A stretch of 64,000 nt of DNA from Psychrobacter sp. 4Dc. GTDB taxonomy: Bacteria > Pseudomonadota > Gammaproteobacteria > Pseudomonadales > Moraxellaceae. The notes under the pieces are model-generated. The model was not told the DNA's origin, did not search any database, and was given only the letters and a program-made list of their open reading frames with translations. Positions within the stretch are counted from its first letter, which is position 1, and each line of letters opens with the position of its first letter. Location of the stretch: positions 20,436 to 84,435 of the forward strand of contig NZ_PJAT01000076.1 in assembly GCF_002836715.1 (NCBI RefSeq), written 5' to 3'. A program made the translations under genes and the position numbers. Shown here in pieces: positions 19,209-28,880 of this stretch.

Positions 19209-19706
19209 ATGAGTGGTTTAGATATTGTGATTGCTATCGTTGTCTTGATTGGCTTATGGCGCGGCTTTCAAGTAGGACTGATTAAAACAGCAATAGGCTT
19301 GGTAGGTTGGTTTATCGCCCTTATCGCTGCTACTAGGCTGGCAGGAGTAGTGTCGCCCCAATTAACGGGTATCGTGCAAAACCCTGTGTTACAGATGGCA
19401 ATGGCCTTTTTATTGGTAGTGATTGCCATATTGGCAATCATGCATCTGATGGCTTTTGTATTCTCAGGCGTGCTCAAAACCTTACGTTTGGGCGTCTTGG
19501 ACAAAATGGCAGGCGGCGTACTGGGTGCTGCCAAAAACGTACTAATGGTCTTGGTTGTATTGAGCGTCAGTGCGCCATTGCTAGTGCAGATGCCGCAGTG
19601 GCAAACCTCCGTACTAGCGCCAGAGCTAATGCCATATGCACCGATGGGCAAGGCGTTGGTATCAGATATATTAGGCATGGCTTGGGATCAGGTCAATCAG
19701 TCGTAA
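19209..19706 (+). CDS. cvpA: CvpA family membrane protein
   Basis: CvpA is a four-helix inner-membrane protein named for colicin V production and often found just upstream of purF, as here. The 165-aa sequence begins LDIVIAIVVLIGLWRGFQVGLIKTA, typical of the family, and has four hydrophobic segments. An AAGG ribosome site precedes the ATG. Its biochemical role is not settled; the family is linked to envelope homeostasis. Confidence 0.9.
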   Translation: MSGLDIVIAIVVLIGLWRGFQVGLIKTAIGLVGWFIALIAATRLAGVVSPQLTGIVQNPVLQMAMAFLLVVIAILAIMHLMAFVFSGVLKTLRLGVLDKMAGGVLGAAKNVLMVLVVLSVSAPLLVQMPQWQTSVLAPELMPYAPMGKALVSDILGMAWDQVNQS

Positions 19707-19942
19707 TTGTTTAATTGCCTATTATTTTATCTGACTGTCTATTATTTTACTTCTTTTTATACTTCTAAATTTTTGCACGTGTCACTGATAATCAAACATA
19801 GATTATCGAAAAATCTCGTTAAGTTTCTTACAATATCATCAGGTTAGCGGCGTGCGACAGTGAATGATTTTAGCAAGATACTGTCGTTAAGTTTGCCGTT
19901 ATTGTCGTACTAATGTATGAGTCAAAATAGGATATAGCTATT

Positions 19943-21478
19943 ATGTGTGGAGTCATTGGAGTTGCAGCTCACGAACCAGTCAATCAGATTCTTTATGACG
20001 GTTTGACGATGCTACAGCATCGCGGGCAAGATGCAGCAGGTATTGTCACTTTGCAAGATGGGCGACTCTATCTACGTAAAGAAAATGGCATGGTACGTGA
20101 CGTATTTATGAATCGTCATATGATGAAACTGGTTGGTAAGTTTGGTATCGGTCACGTTCGTTACCCGACAGCTGGTACTTCTAGCAGCGCTGAAGCTCAG
20201 CCATTTTATGTCAATTCACCTTATGGTATTACCCTTGCGCACAATGGTAACTTGACCAATGCTGAGAGTTTGGCCAAATCTTTGTACATCGAAGATCGAC
20301 GCCACCTTAATACTGACTCAGATTCTGAAGTACTGTTAAACGTACTGGCACATGAGATGCAGAATCTAGGCAAAACGCATCCAACGGCTGATGATATCTT
20401 TGAAGCAGTAAAAGCTGTATATAAACGCTGTGAAGGCGCTTATGGCGTGGTCGCTCTGATCACGGGTCATGGCTTACTTGCATTCCGCGATCCAAATGGT
20501 ATCCGTCCACTTATCTTTGGTAAACGTATGGCACCGAATGGCGGCACTGAGTATATGGTTGCCTCTGAATCAGTTGCATTGACAGGTTCTGGCTTTACTA
20601 TCGTTCGTGATGTAAAACCAGGCGAAGCGATTTTTATCGATTTAAACCATAAGCTGCATACGCATCAATGCGTCGAGCAAAAAGAATACACGCCTTGTAT
20701 CTTTGAATATGTGTACTTTGCTCGTCCAGATTCGATTATGGACAATATCTCAGTTTATAAATCACGCCTACGCATGGGTGAAAAACTGGCAGATAAAATC
20801 CTTGCTGAATGGGGTGAGGATCATGATATCGACGTGGTCATTCCAATTCCGGATACGTCACGTACTTCAGCGATGGAGCTGGCGTTAAAAATGAACGTTA
20901 AGTACCGTGAAGGGTTCATGAAAAACCGTTACATCGGTCGTACGTTTATTATGCCAGGTCAGCAGCAGCGTAAAAAATCAGTTCGCCAAAAGCTGAGCGC
21001 TGTGCCACTAGAGTTCAAAGGCAAAAATGTACTGTTGGTTGATGATTCTATCGTTCGTGGTACGACCTGTCATGAAATCATTCAAATGGCACGAGATGCT
21101 GGTGCTAACAAGGTGTTTTTTGCCAGCGCTGCGCCACCGGTGAAATTTCCAAACGTATATGGCATTGATATGCCAGTACGTAGCGAGCTTATTGCTTCGG
21201 GCAATAGTGTTGAAGAAGTGCGTGATATCATCGGCGCAGATCGTTTGATCTTCCAAGATTTGGATGATTTGATCGACGCAGTAAAAGATACCAAACATAG
21301 CCGAGTGGAAGGTTTTGATTGTGCGGTATTTAACGGCTGCTACATCACTGGTCAGATCAATGAAGCGTATCTTGATCACTTGCAAGAGCAGCGTAATGAT
21401 ACTGCCAAAACTGGTAAAAAAGGCGTACAAATAGTGGCTGATACCCCAGTTGATATGATGGGTGTAGAAGAACTTTAA
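19943..21478 (+). CDS. purF: Amidophosphoribosyltransferase
   Basis: PurF makes 5-phosphoribosylamine from PRPP and glutamine, the first committed step of purine synthesis. Cys2 (MCGVIGV) becomes the N-terminal nucleophile of the glutaminase domain after Met removal, with [11 protein letters not shown] and the GHVRYPTAG block following. The PRPP loop [13 protein letters not shown] lies in the C-terminal type I phosphoribosyltransferase domain. At 511 aa it matches the E. coli enzyme. A GATAATC/GATTATC inverted repeat sits upstream at about 19789-19809, but no convincing PurR box was found. It ends at a bidirectional terminator. Confidence 0.97.
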   Translation: MCGVIGVAAHEPVNQILYDGLTMLQHRGQDAAGIVTLQDGRLYLRKENGMVRDVFMNRHMMKLVGKFGIGHVRYPTAGTSSSAEAQPFYVNSPYGITLAHNGNLTNAESLAKSLYIEDRRHLNTDSDSEVLLNVLAHEMQNLGKTHPTADDIFEAVKAVYKRCEGAYGVVALITGHGLLAFRDPNGIRPLIFGKRMAPNGGTEYMVASESVALTGSGFTIVRDVKPGEAIFIDLNHKLHTHQCVEQKEYTPCIFEYVYFARPDSIMDNISVYKSRLRMGEKLADKILAEWGEDHDIDVVIPIPDTSRTSAMELALKMNVKYREGFMKNRYIGRTFIMPGQQQRKKSVRQKLSAVPLEFKGKNVLLVDDSIVRGTTCHEIIQMARDAGANKVFFASAAPPVKFPNVYGIDMPVRSELIASGNSVEEVRDIIGADRLIFQDLDDLIDAVKDTKHSRVEGFDCAVFNGCYITGQINEAYLDHLQEQRNDTAKTGKKGVQIVADTPVDMMGVEEL

Positions 21479-21507
21479 GTAGTATTGAAGTCATTATTTT
21501 CAGATAA

Positions 21508-21543
21508 CAAAAAGCTAGATTCTATTTAGAATCTAGCTTTTTT
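21508..21543. terminator. Bidirectional terminator between purF and azlD
   Basis: AAAGCTAGATTCTA (21511-21524) pairs with TAGAATCTAGCTTT (21527-21540). T-runs follow on both strands, serving the convergent purF and azlD genes. Confidence 0.92.
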
Positions 21544-21597
21544 ATGTTTAAGGTATAGCTAAGAGTACTGACGTTTATATAAATGGTCAAAACAGTT

Positions 21598-21957
21598 TTA
21601 GCCTAGAAAACTGCTAAATAACCAAAACAGACCATTGATTGCTGCTATACCAACAACCATACTTACCAAAAGCTGACGGCTGATATGATAAATAAATAAT
21701 ACCAAAATAAGTGCGCCGATTTGTGCCATTAATAGATGTAATTCAGTGTCGCTTAAAGTAACAGTCGTCGATATGTCTTGATAGGAAAGGCTAGTCAAAA
21801 TTAGCAGCACCATCACTGATAATGGCAAGCTCTCATTTAACCGATGTAGCCAAGGTGTGTCTAGTAGCTTTCTAGGTATCAGCGCGGGTAGCGCACGAGT
21901 GATAAAGGTCACTGCTGCCATGGCCAGCGTAGCAAAAATAAGATAACTACTGGTCAT
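21598..21957 (-). CDS. azlD: Branched-chain amino acid exporter small subunit AzlD
   Basis: AzlD is the small membrane partner of AzlC; the pair exports branched-chain amino acids or analogues. The 119-aa protein has about four hydrophobic helices and the family block FITRALPALIPRKLL near the start, then LPLSVMVLLILTSL. Its ATG overlaps the azlC stop region by 11 nt, so the two are translationally coupled. Confidence 0.88.
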   Translation of the reverse strand: MTSSYLIFATLAMAAVTFITRALPALIPRKLLDTPWLHRLNESLPLSVMVLLILTSLSYQDISTTVTLSDTELHLLMAQIGALILVLFIYHISRQLLVSMVVGIAAINGLFWLFSSFLG

Positions 21958-22678
21958 AATGTTCTCCAGTCTTTTGACGCTCTATCCAAAACCCACGTAC
22001 CAAAATCATAAACATACAGATAGTGATGGCTACTAGTAACAACCAGTCACTGGTAAATAGCGAGGCAATGATTAAGCCAAGCACGGCAATACCAATCGGG
22101 AAGTAGCGTTTGATACTTTGAAACTGCTCATAAGCAAGAATCGCAAACAGACAAACCAACGCAAAATCTAAATTTGGCACCAAATCACTGAGCGTACTAC
22201 CAATCATTACGCCAACCGTACTCGCGAGCACCCACCAGCTTTGGTTAAATAGGCTGATAGGAAGTATCAGCGCTCGTCGCGACTCATTTGGTAAGCTGGT
22301 CATGATCGAAAAAGTCTCGTCGGTCAAAGCAAACAGACAATACGTCTTGGCCAGCTTATTTTTCGGTAAATACTGTAATAACGGCATACCATAGAATACA
22401 TGACGTAGATTAATCGCGGCAATATTGGTGGCGATATTACCAATCGGTAGACCAGCGCTCAGCATTGGTAGACAAGCGTATTGAGCTGCACCAGCATAGA
22501 GAACGATACTGAGCATAATCGTTGCCCATATCGGGATACCTGCTACCTGTGCGAGTACACCAAAGGCAATACCGGCAGGCAGATATCCCATAGCAACTGG
22601 CAAGCTTTTTTTAAAGCCCTCAGCCCAGTGGTAGCGGTTTGCATGTTGATGGCTTAATTCATTTGAATGAGTATTCAC
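21947..22678 (-). CDS. azlC: Branched-chain amino acid exporter large subunit AzlC
   Basis: AzlC is the main membrane subunit of the exporter. The 243-aa protein contains LPAGIAFGVLAQVAG, the YAGAAQYACLPML block and INLRHVFYGMPLL, all hallmarks of the AzlC family, with seven to eight hydrophobic helices. It leads the azlC-azlD operon on the minus strand and overlaps azlD by 11 nt. Confidence 0.92.
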   Translation of the reverse strand: MNTHSNELSHQHANRYHWAEGFKKSLPVAMGYLPAGIAFGVLAQVAGIPIWATIMLSIVLYAGAAQYACLPMLSAGLPIGNIATNIAAINLRHVFYGMPLLQYLPKNKLAKTYCLFALTDETFSIMTSLPNESRRALILPISLFNQSWWVLASTVGVMIGSTLSDLVPNLDFALVCLFAILAYEQFQSIKRYFPIGIAVLGLIIASLFTSDWLLLVAITICMFMILVRGFWIERQKTGEHYDQ

Positions 22679-22833
22679 ATGACATCCTAAATTTTTCTTA
22701 TGATATTTTTATAAATCTATCGATATAAAAATTATTGATTCAAACGGTATTGCTGCAAAATTAAAAAGTAAAAAACGAGCTTAATAAAAACGTTCTATCG
22801 AAAATTGATAGAGCAAATATAATATAAAATTAA

Positions 22834-24240
22834 CTAAGCTTCAGGTTGTAGTTTCTCATAACTGCCAGTCTGATTAGCACAGTACAAAAACCCGCCTAGG
22901 ATGACTAGTCTCAATAATAATAGACACCACACGCTAAGCCAAATACCAGTCATATCCCATTGTTGATAGAGCAGCCAGCTTAACGGGAAGAAAATAGCAG
23001 CCAGTATCAGCGCTGCATTGCGGATCACGCTACCAGCCGTTAAACCAAAAAATATCCCATCTAGCCAATAGGCACCAACGCCGACAAGAGGCAATAATAC
23101 AGCATATAAATGGTAGTCATAGGCGAGGGCAAACACTGACTCAATGTTAGTCATAAATCCCAAATACGTAGGCATTGCAAGCCACCAAATGGCGCTCAAC
23201 ATGATAGCAAGGCCATAACTAACCACGCCTGTACGCTTTATGATAATACGAAAACGTGGCCAATCACGTCGCCCTGCAGCTTGTCCACTTAGCGTTTCAG
23301 CAGAGACAGCGACGCCGTCCAGAGCGAAGGCAGATATACTTAATACTTGCAATAAAATAGCATTGGCAGCCAATATGACATCACCGCTTTGAGCAGAAAG
23401 TCGAGTAATCCAAGCAAAGCTTAGCGTTAAGATAAGAGTACGTACAAAGATATCTTTGTTTAAAGAAAATAGCCTAAGCATTTTTTCTTTCGTAAAATAC
23501 TGTCGATCCGCTTTGAATAATGCTGTCCATGATATTTTTAAATGTTGGCGGCTCAACCACAATGCCATCAGTATTCCAAACCAAAATGCGATAGTCGTTC
23601 CCAGTGCGACACCAGCCAATCCCATTTGCATTGCAAATACAAAAAACAGAGTCAGTACGATATTAAGTACAGCAATAAAGCTTTGCTGATACAGCATGTA
23701 ACGGGTCTTGCCTTGTCCTGCAAACCAACCGATAAATGCAAAGTTCATCAGCTCCGCAATCACGCCCCAAAAGCGTACGTCTAAATAGGTTTTCGCCGCG
23801 CGTCCACTCTCAGGATTGGCTGATAGTGCTTGTAAGCCAAAATCAATCAGCCATGGCTTTGCCAGTAGCAATATCGCTCCGATCACAAATGCTAATAACA
23901 AAGCACGCTGCAAAATAGACAGCAAAGGTGTGGGCACTGTTACGGCTGATGCATTGCTAGTATTATTCGCCAGTTGTCCCAATGCCTGCGCAGCAAGCCC
24001 AGATGATGCATACTGCAAAAAGTTAAAGCTAACAAGCAATAGCGACAGCAGTTGTATGGCCAAACCCATACCAGCAAGTTTCGCTGTGTCATTCATGTTG
24101 CCTACAATGGCCGTATCAATAACGCTCTGCAATGGCATAGCCAAATTGGCTAGCAGTACAGGCAGCGCAATCGCGACAATACGTTTATAGCTTGTATCAA
24201 TAGGTGGCATCGCGTGAGAAGTTGCTGAATTAGCTGACAT
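22834..24240 (-). CDS. dinF: MATE family efflux transporter, DinF-like
   Basis: A cation-coupled multidrug exporter of the MATE fold with twelve predicted helices. The IALPVLLANLAMPLQSVIDTAIVG opening and the ALDGVAVSAETLSGQAAG block in the second half are typical of the DinF branch. The frame is open to 24369, but the added 43 residues (Cys/Tyr-rich, unlike the family) would start inside the hairpin at 24348-24381. I therefore place the start at 24240, MSANSATSHAMPPID, giving about 468 aa. No LexA site was seen next to it. Confidence 0.87.
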   Translation of the reverse strand: MSANSATSHAMPPIDTSYKRIVAIALPVLLANLAMPLQSVIDTAIVGNMNDTAKLAGMGLAIQLLSLLLVSFNFLQYASSGLAAQALGQLANNTSNASAVTVPTPLLSILQRALLLAFVIGAILLLAKPWLIDFGLQALSANPESGRAAKTYLDVRFWGVIAELMNFAFIGWFAGQGKTRYMLYQQSFIAVLNIVLTLFFVFAMQMGLAGVALGTTIAFWFGILMALWLSRQHLKISWTALFKADRQYFTKEKMLRLFSLNKDIFVRTLILTLSFAWITRLSAQSGDVILAANAILLQVLSISAFALDGVAVSAETLSGQAAGRRDWPRFRIIIKRTGVVSYGLAIMLSAIWWLAMPTYLGFMTNIESVFALAYDYHLYAVLLPLVGVGAYWLDGIFFGLTAGSVIRNAALILAAIFFPLSWLLYQQWDMTGIWLSVWCLLLLRLVILGGFLYCANQTGSYEKLQPEA

Positions 24241-24347
24241 GGGTGACTCGTTTATACGTGAACGATAAAGAGGTATATTCGTTAAATGGTAATAGAATTG
24301 TAAGGCAGTACATTTAATATAAGAGACAAAATAGCTATAAAGACAAA

Positions 24348-24381
24348 AGCACCTAGACTCATTATTCATGAGTCAGGTGCT
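24348..24381 (-). terminator. Terminator downstream of secF
   Basis: AGCACCT-A-GACTC pairs with GAGTCAGGTGCT (one bulged A), loop 24361-24369. On the minus strand it is followed by TTTTGTCTTT. It separates the sec genes from the MATE gene. Confidence 0.7.
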
Positions 24382-24471
24382 CTTATTTAAACGTTGTAGC
24401 TGTACAATCAGTAATTATATAAAGTGTGATAACACGCTAGTTCAACGTATCAATCCATCTAATATACCTTA

Positions 24472-25734
24472 CTAGACGTTGTCTTGCTCAAACATTTTTG
24501 GATCATTGAAAGTAACGATTTCTTCTTCAAACTCTGGTTTTACTTTTACGATAAAGTCATCACGCGACAGACCCATGCGCAGCGGAATCGAGCTGGCAAT
24601 ATAAGTCGATGAGTAAGTACCCGCAAGCAAACCAATAAACAGAGCTACTGAGAACCAGTACAATCCATCACCGCCCAAGAAGAGCATAGCTAGTACGACC
24701 AACAAAACAGTTGAGATGGTCATAATCGTACGGCGTAGTGTCTCGGTCAATGACAAATCAATCGTCTGTTCTGGTGTAATTCCGCGAACACGGCGGAAGT
24801 TTTCACGGATACGGTCATAGACAACAATCGTATCGTTCAATGAATAACCAATCAATGCCAATACCGCAGCCAATACCGTCAGGTCAAATGGGAAGCCAAA
24901 CAATGCAAATACACCGATGGTTACGACAGCATCATGAAATAGTGACAGTACGGCACCTAGAGACAGTTTGAACTGGAAGCGTAAGGCAACATAGCCAAGC
25001 ATGCATACCAGTGCCAATACCAATGCCATGACTGAGTTTAGATAAACCTCATTACCAACTTGGCTACCGATGATATTAACGTTGCTAATCGTAGCGGTGT
25101 TGCCAGGTAGGGCCAATGCTTGCGTCAGATTTGCGCTTAGCCCATCGACGTTATCAGACTGAGGAGGCAAACGTACCAATAGCTCTTCACGCGTACCTAA
25201 GTACTGTACAACCGCATCATCGAAACCATTGTCTGCCAGCGCTTGTACAACAGCAACTTGCTCAACAGGCTGCTCATAACGGACATCAGCAGAGACACCA
25301 CCAGTAAAGTCTAGTCCTAAGTTCAGACCATTTACCGCGATAGCAATGATACTACCGATCACCATAAATAAAGACAGTAGTGCCATCGGCTTTTCTATCT
25401 TCATAAATGGAATGATACGCTGGTTACCAACCGCTTTGATGCCACCTTCAGCAACAGCTGCGGCATCATCAGCGGCGTCACCTGATATTACGTCAGAATC
25501 AACAGCGGTAGACAGCGCTTGACTGTCTTTGGTATTTTGACCTTTACCGCCGCGACGACTAGGGCTTTTGCCTGACTTTGCGGTAGTAGGGTTATTGGTT
25601 TTAGTATTGCTACCTTTACCATCACGACGCGGTTTGTTACGGCGACGCGTACTTGCATTGGTCGTGTCACCGTTTGAGCCATTTCGATCAGGATTATTCT
25701 GCTGTTCTAAAGGGTTGTTATTATCGATCGCCAT
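24472..25734 (-). CDS. secF: Protein translocase subunit SecF
   Basis: SecF works with SecD to pull translocating proteins into the periplasm using the proton gradient. The C-terminal three quarters is classical: MALLSLFMVIGSIIAIAVNGLNLGLDFTGG for helix 1, then the five-helix RND-type bundle with DTIVVYDRIRENFR. The family is about 300-325 aa, but this protein is 420 aa. Residues 1-115 form a polar, strongly basic tail (RRRNKPRRDGKG, SPSRRGGKGQ) followed by an acidic/Ala part. Because the SecF N-terminus is cytoplasmic, this tail would face the cytosol. secD ends 9 nt upstream. Confidence 0.94.
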   Translation of the reverse strand: MAIDNNNPLEQQNNPDRNGSNGDTTNASTRRRNKPRRDGKGSNTKTNNPTTAKSGKSPSRRGGKGQNTKDSQALSTAVDSDVISGDAADDAAAVAEGGIKAVGNQRIIPFMKIEKPMALLSLFMVIGSIIAIAVNGLNLGLDFTGGVSADVRYEQPVEQVAVVQALADNGFDDAVVQYLGTREELLVRLPPQSDNVDGLSANLTQALALPGNTATISNVNIIGSQVGNEVYLNSVMALVLALVCMLGYVALRFQFKLSLGAVLSLFHDAVVTIGVFALFGFPFDLTVLAAVLALIGYSLNDTIVVYDRIRENFRRVRGITPEQTIDLSLTETLRRTIMTISTVLLVVLAMLFLGGDGLYWFSVALFIGLLAGTYSSTYIASSIPLRMGLSRDDFIVKVKPEFEEEIVTFNDPKMFEQDNV

Positions 25735-25743
25735 AATATTCTC

Positions 25744-27621
25744 CTAACCGATGCTCAGACTTTTGATGGATTTACGCTTACCATAAGCAATTTGTACCAG
25801 TGCACGTGTCACCAAAATTGCAGTGAATAGTGAGCTGACAATACCAATAGCTAGCGTAATCGCAAAGCCTTTAATCGGACCAGTACCAATCGCAAATAGG
25901 ATAAACGCGACCAATAAGGTTGTAATGTTGGCATCAAAAATACTACTAAATGCCCGATCAAAACCTGCCACGATGGCTGATTTTGGCCGTACGCCATTGG
26001 CAATCTCTTCTCGTATTCGCTCAAAAATCAGTACGTTGGCATCAACGGCCATACCGATGGTCAAAACGATACCTGCGATACCAGGTAGGGTAAGTGATGA
26101 ACCCAAAATTGACATAATGGCAATGATAATAATAACGTTAACGGCTAGCGCAACGTTGGCAATCACACCAAACAAGCGATAGAAGATAATCATAAACGCG
26201 AAGACTAGTAGATAGCCGACCTGCGTAGAGAATAACCCTTTATCAATGTTTTCTTGACCAAGTGAAGGACCAATAGTGCGCTCTTCTACGAAGTACATCG
26301 GTGCAGCAAGTGCGCCTGAACGTAACAGTAGGGCAAGCTCAGCTGCTTCAGCACTACTATCTAGACCAGTAATACGGAATGATGAACCCAGTACCGCTTG
26401 AATGTTGGCGCGGTTGATGACCTTTGTTTCAGCGTAAGGTGTGCGTACTTCAGTTGTCTCACCGGTTGCTGGATCTTCTTCGTAAGTGATTCTCTGTTTG
26501 TTTTCAATGAACAATACAGCCATCTGTTGACCAACAGCTGTACGTGTGGCGTTCTGCATGAGCTTGCCGCCAGCACTGTCCAAGGTAATACTTACTTCAG
26601 GTAAACCACTTTCATCCAAGCCAGTTTGCGCGTTGGTTACTTTGTCCCCAGTGACGATCGCTTGACGATCTAACAATACAGGAGGACCATCAAGAGTTTC
26701 GAATGGGAATGCTTCTGTGCCTGCTGGAGGTATGCCGCCAGTATAGGTATCAGCATCTTCTGCTACCATACGGAACTCAAGGTTTGCAGTACGACCAAGT
26801 ACACGTTTCGCTTCAGCAGTATCTTGTACACCAGGTAGCTCAACGACGATACGGCTAGCACCTTGCGACTGTACCAAAGCTTCGGTAACACCCAGCTCAG
26901 CAATACGGTTACGTAGAGTCGTTAAGTTCTGGTTGACCGCGTAGCTATTGATTTCGTCAAGTGTCGCATCGTTATACGATAAGACCAATGCAGGACCTTG
27001 ATCATCAATAGAAGACTGCAAGTTAAACGTATTGCTCATTGAGCCTTGTAATACGTTCTGGGCACGGTTACGGGTATCAGTATCAGCAAAATGCAATACC
27101 ACGCCGCGATCTTCGGTTTTGATACCTTTGATTGCTACTCGCTCAGCACGTAGCTCACGTCGCATATCACGACTGGCACTGGTCAAACGCTGTTCAAGCG
27201 CCTTGTCCATATCGACTTCGAGTACAAAGCGTACACCACCACGTAAATCGAGACCAAGCTTCATCGGTCTTGCACCGATATCGCGTAGCCACTGCGGGGT
27301 CGTCTGTGCTAGGTTAAGGGCAACAACATAGTCTTCGCCCAAGTTTTGACGTAGCACTTCTTGCGCTTTTAGCTGATCGACTGGGTTGTTGAGGCGTACC
27401 AGCGCGCTGTTGCCCTCAAACGTACCATCGTGGTTATCTAGACCTGCCTCTTCGAGTAAGCTTTGAGACTCGGTTAAGATGCCTTCAGATAGCTGAGTTC
27501 CTGCGGCTGCGCTCGTAATCTGCACAGCAGGTTCGTCAGGGTAAAGGTTGGGGGCAGCATATAGACCGGCAACGAGTAGCACGACGGCAATTAGTAAGTA
27601 TTTCCAAGCGGGATATTGCAT
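25744..27621 (-). CDS. secD: Protein translocase subunit SecD
   Basis: SecD is the larger half of the SecDF accessory translocase. KLGLDLRGGVRFVLEVD (about 100-115), LGVTEALVQSQGASRIVVELPGVQD and the membrane bundle with GMAVDANVLIFERIREE identify it. The frame continues upstream to 27666, but the ATG at 27621 gives the usual MQYPAWKYLLIA start with its first membrane helix and has AAAGAAG upstream, so I use it (625 aa). Located 9 nt before secF. Confidence 0.95.
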   Translation of the reverse strand: MQYPAWKYLLIAVVLLVAGLYAAPNLYPDEPAVQITSAAAGTQLSEGILTESQSLLEEAGLDNHDGTFEGNSALVRLNNPVDQLKAQEVLRQNLGEDYVVALNLAQTTPQWLRDIGARPMKLGLDLRGGVRFVLEVDMDKALEQRLTSASRDMRRELRAERVAIKGIKTEDRGVVLHFADTDTRNRAQNVLQGSMSNTFNLQSSIDDQGPALVLSYNDATLDEINSYAVNQNLTTLRNRIAELGVTEALVQSQGASRIVVELPGVQDTAEAKRVLGRTANLEFRMVAEDADTYTGGIPPAGTEAFPFETLDGPPVLLDRQAIVTGDKVTNAQTGLDESGLPEVSITLDSAGGKLMQNATRTAVGQQMAVLFIENKQRITYEEDPATGETTEVRTPYAETKVINRANIQAVLGSSFRITGLDSSAEAAELALLLRSGALAAPMYFVEERTIGPSLGQENIDKGLFSTQVGYLLVFAFMIIFYRLFGVIANVALAVNVIIIIAIMSILGSSLTLPGIAGIVLTIGMAVDANVLIFERIREEIANGVRPKSAIVAGFDRAFSSIFDANITTLLVAFILFAIGTGPIKGFAITLAIGIVSSLFTAILVTRALVQIAYGKRKSIKSLSIG

Positions 27622-27895
27622 AATCACTTCTTTAAGTTGATAAACGACTGGCGACGTAGGCCACAAGTTAGCAGATGGGAAGTTAGCGATAGCAACGGTC
27701 GAGTGCTATGTTCAGCAGCCGTCATCATGCACCATTGCGATCATCCGCGATGATAGTAACGCATAAAACAGTAAAGCAAATAAGATGTCTGTTTATCTGG
27801 TCACCAAAAATCATATGGCTGACTTGGATAAAGATAGGACATCTAAACAGTAAGCCTAATTTATATAGCAATTTTACCTTACTGCGTTAATAGCG

Positions 27896-27929
27896 AAAAA
27901 TGACCGTAAATCATATACGGTCATTTTTT
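27896..27929. terminator. Bidirectional hairpin terminator between yajC and secD
   Basis: AAAAATGACCGTA (27896-27908) pairs perfectly with TACGGTCATTTTT (27916-27928) across a 7-nt loop, giving A/T runs on both sides. Confidence 0.85.
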
Positions 27930-27960
27930 AGTCATTACATTCATTAATGTGACGACTATC

Positions 27961-28006
27961 GAATGTTCACTAATAAATGTTCACTAATAAAAAATAGTGA
28001 ACATTC
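27961..28006 (-). terminator. yajC terminator with duplicated arm
   Basis: Directly after the yajC stop, GAATGTTCACTA (minus strand) can pair with either of two copies of TAGTGAACAT that follow it. On the plus strand these are 27995-28006 against 27961-27972 or 27977-27986. The loop is T-rich. See findings. Confidence 0.65.
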
Positions 28007-28009
28007 TAA

Positions 28010-28339
28010 TTAGACGCTTTCGATCGTGCCAGCAGGCAATACTGAAATAACAGAAGCACGTTGTACTTTCACGTCAGTATTGTTGTTTAGGCTCACAACG
28101 GCATAATCGCCTTCGATTGCTTTGATACGACCCATTAAACCACCAGCGAAAATAATTTCACTACCCACGGTTAATGCGTTAACCATGGCACGGTGCTCTT
28201 TGGTGCGCTTAGACTGCGGGCGAATGACCAAGAAGTAAAAAATCGCAAAAAACGCAACAGGCAGTAAAATCTGACCGAATAGACCTGCAGCACCTGCAGT
28301 CTCTGGTGCAGCATGGGCAGCTTGAATAAATAAGCTCAT
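28010..28339 (-). CDS. yajC: Sec translocon accessory protein YajC
   Basis: YajC is a small single-span membrane protein found with SecDF. The helix FGQILLPVAFFAIFYFLVIRPQ followed by KRTKEHRAMVNALTVGSEIIFAGGLMGRI is diagnostic. Length 109 aa. In many bacteria tgt lies just upstream and secD just downstream in one operon; here the upstream 540 bp are empty and two hairpins lie before secD. Confidence 0.94.
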   Translation of the reverse strand: MSLFIQAAHAAPETAGAAGLFGQILLPVAFFAIFYFLVIRPQSKRTKEHRAMVNALTVGSEIIFAGGLMGRIKAIEGDYAVVSLNNNTDVKVQRASVISVLPAGTIESV

Positions 28340-28880
28340 AATATCTCTCAGTAAGTCATAGACAATAATAAAATTAGACGCATAGTAACAAAAAATCCCA
28401 GACTTGGTAACTGTTAATCATAGGCTGAGTGTGTTTTTCTTAGCGCAAGGCATACTATCAGCCAACGAATAGGACAACAATGATTTTACTATATTCAGAT
28501 AATCCATATAAAGCCTCAGGCTAAATAGCTGTCATGAATTGGCTAGTAAAGATGTCGTCATACAACCGTTAATAGTAGGGTAATAAAAGTCATCAAAAAA
28601 CAAAAACTTAAAAATGGTGACTTATTGTGAAATGGTATCATCAATGCTACTATCAAATGGCCATGATTGCCTGTATTTAGTATGCTATATCTTGAACCAT
28701 ATTACGGATTTTTAAAGCGTAGTATGGCTTTGAAATAGCGATTAAATCAGCTAAATCAGCTTTGAGTAACTATTTATACAATAGACAGATTCATTCTATT
28801 GCTTTATTAATAGTAATCTGAAAATCGATATAAATTACTCATGACATTATCTTCCTTTTTCTCTTTTTAGGTTACCTAAC
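28340..28880. other. Divergent intergenic region yajC / CNNM-like gene
   Basis: This 541-bp AT-rich gap holds no open frame worth calling. A short direct repeat AAATCAGCT occurs twice near 28745-28763. Promoters for both flanking genes must be here, but no site stood out. Confidence 0.4.

Larger units (their letters stand above)
27622..28009. other. Gap between yajC and secD
   Basis: This 388-bp gap holds two hairpins (27896-27929 and 27961-28006). yajC and secDF are therefore probably not on one simple transcript. A promoter for secDF must lie between 27622 and 27895; I could not place it. Confidence 0.5.

Noticed and set aside
19740..19942. PurR operator before purF
   Set aside because: TTTTGCACGTGTC resembles only half of the PurR consensus; the other half is missing.
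24241..24369. Longer N-terminus for the MATE exporter
   Set aside because: Its start codon would lie inside a terminator hairpin and the extra residues do not resemble the family.
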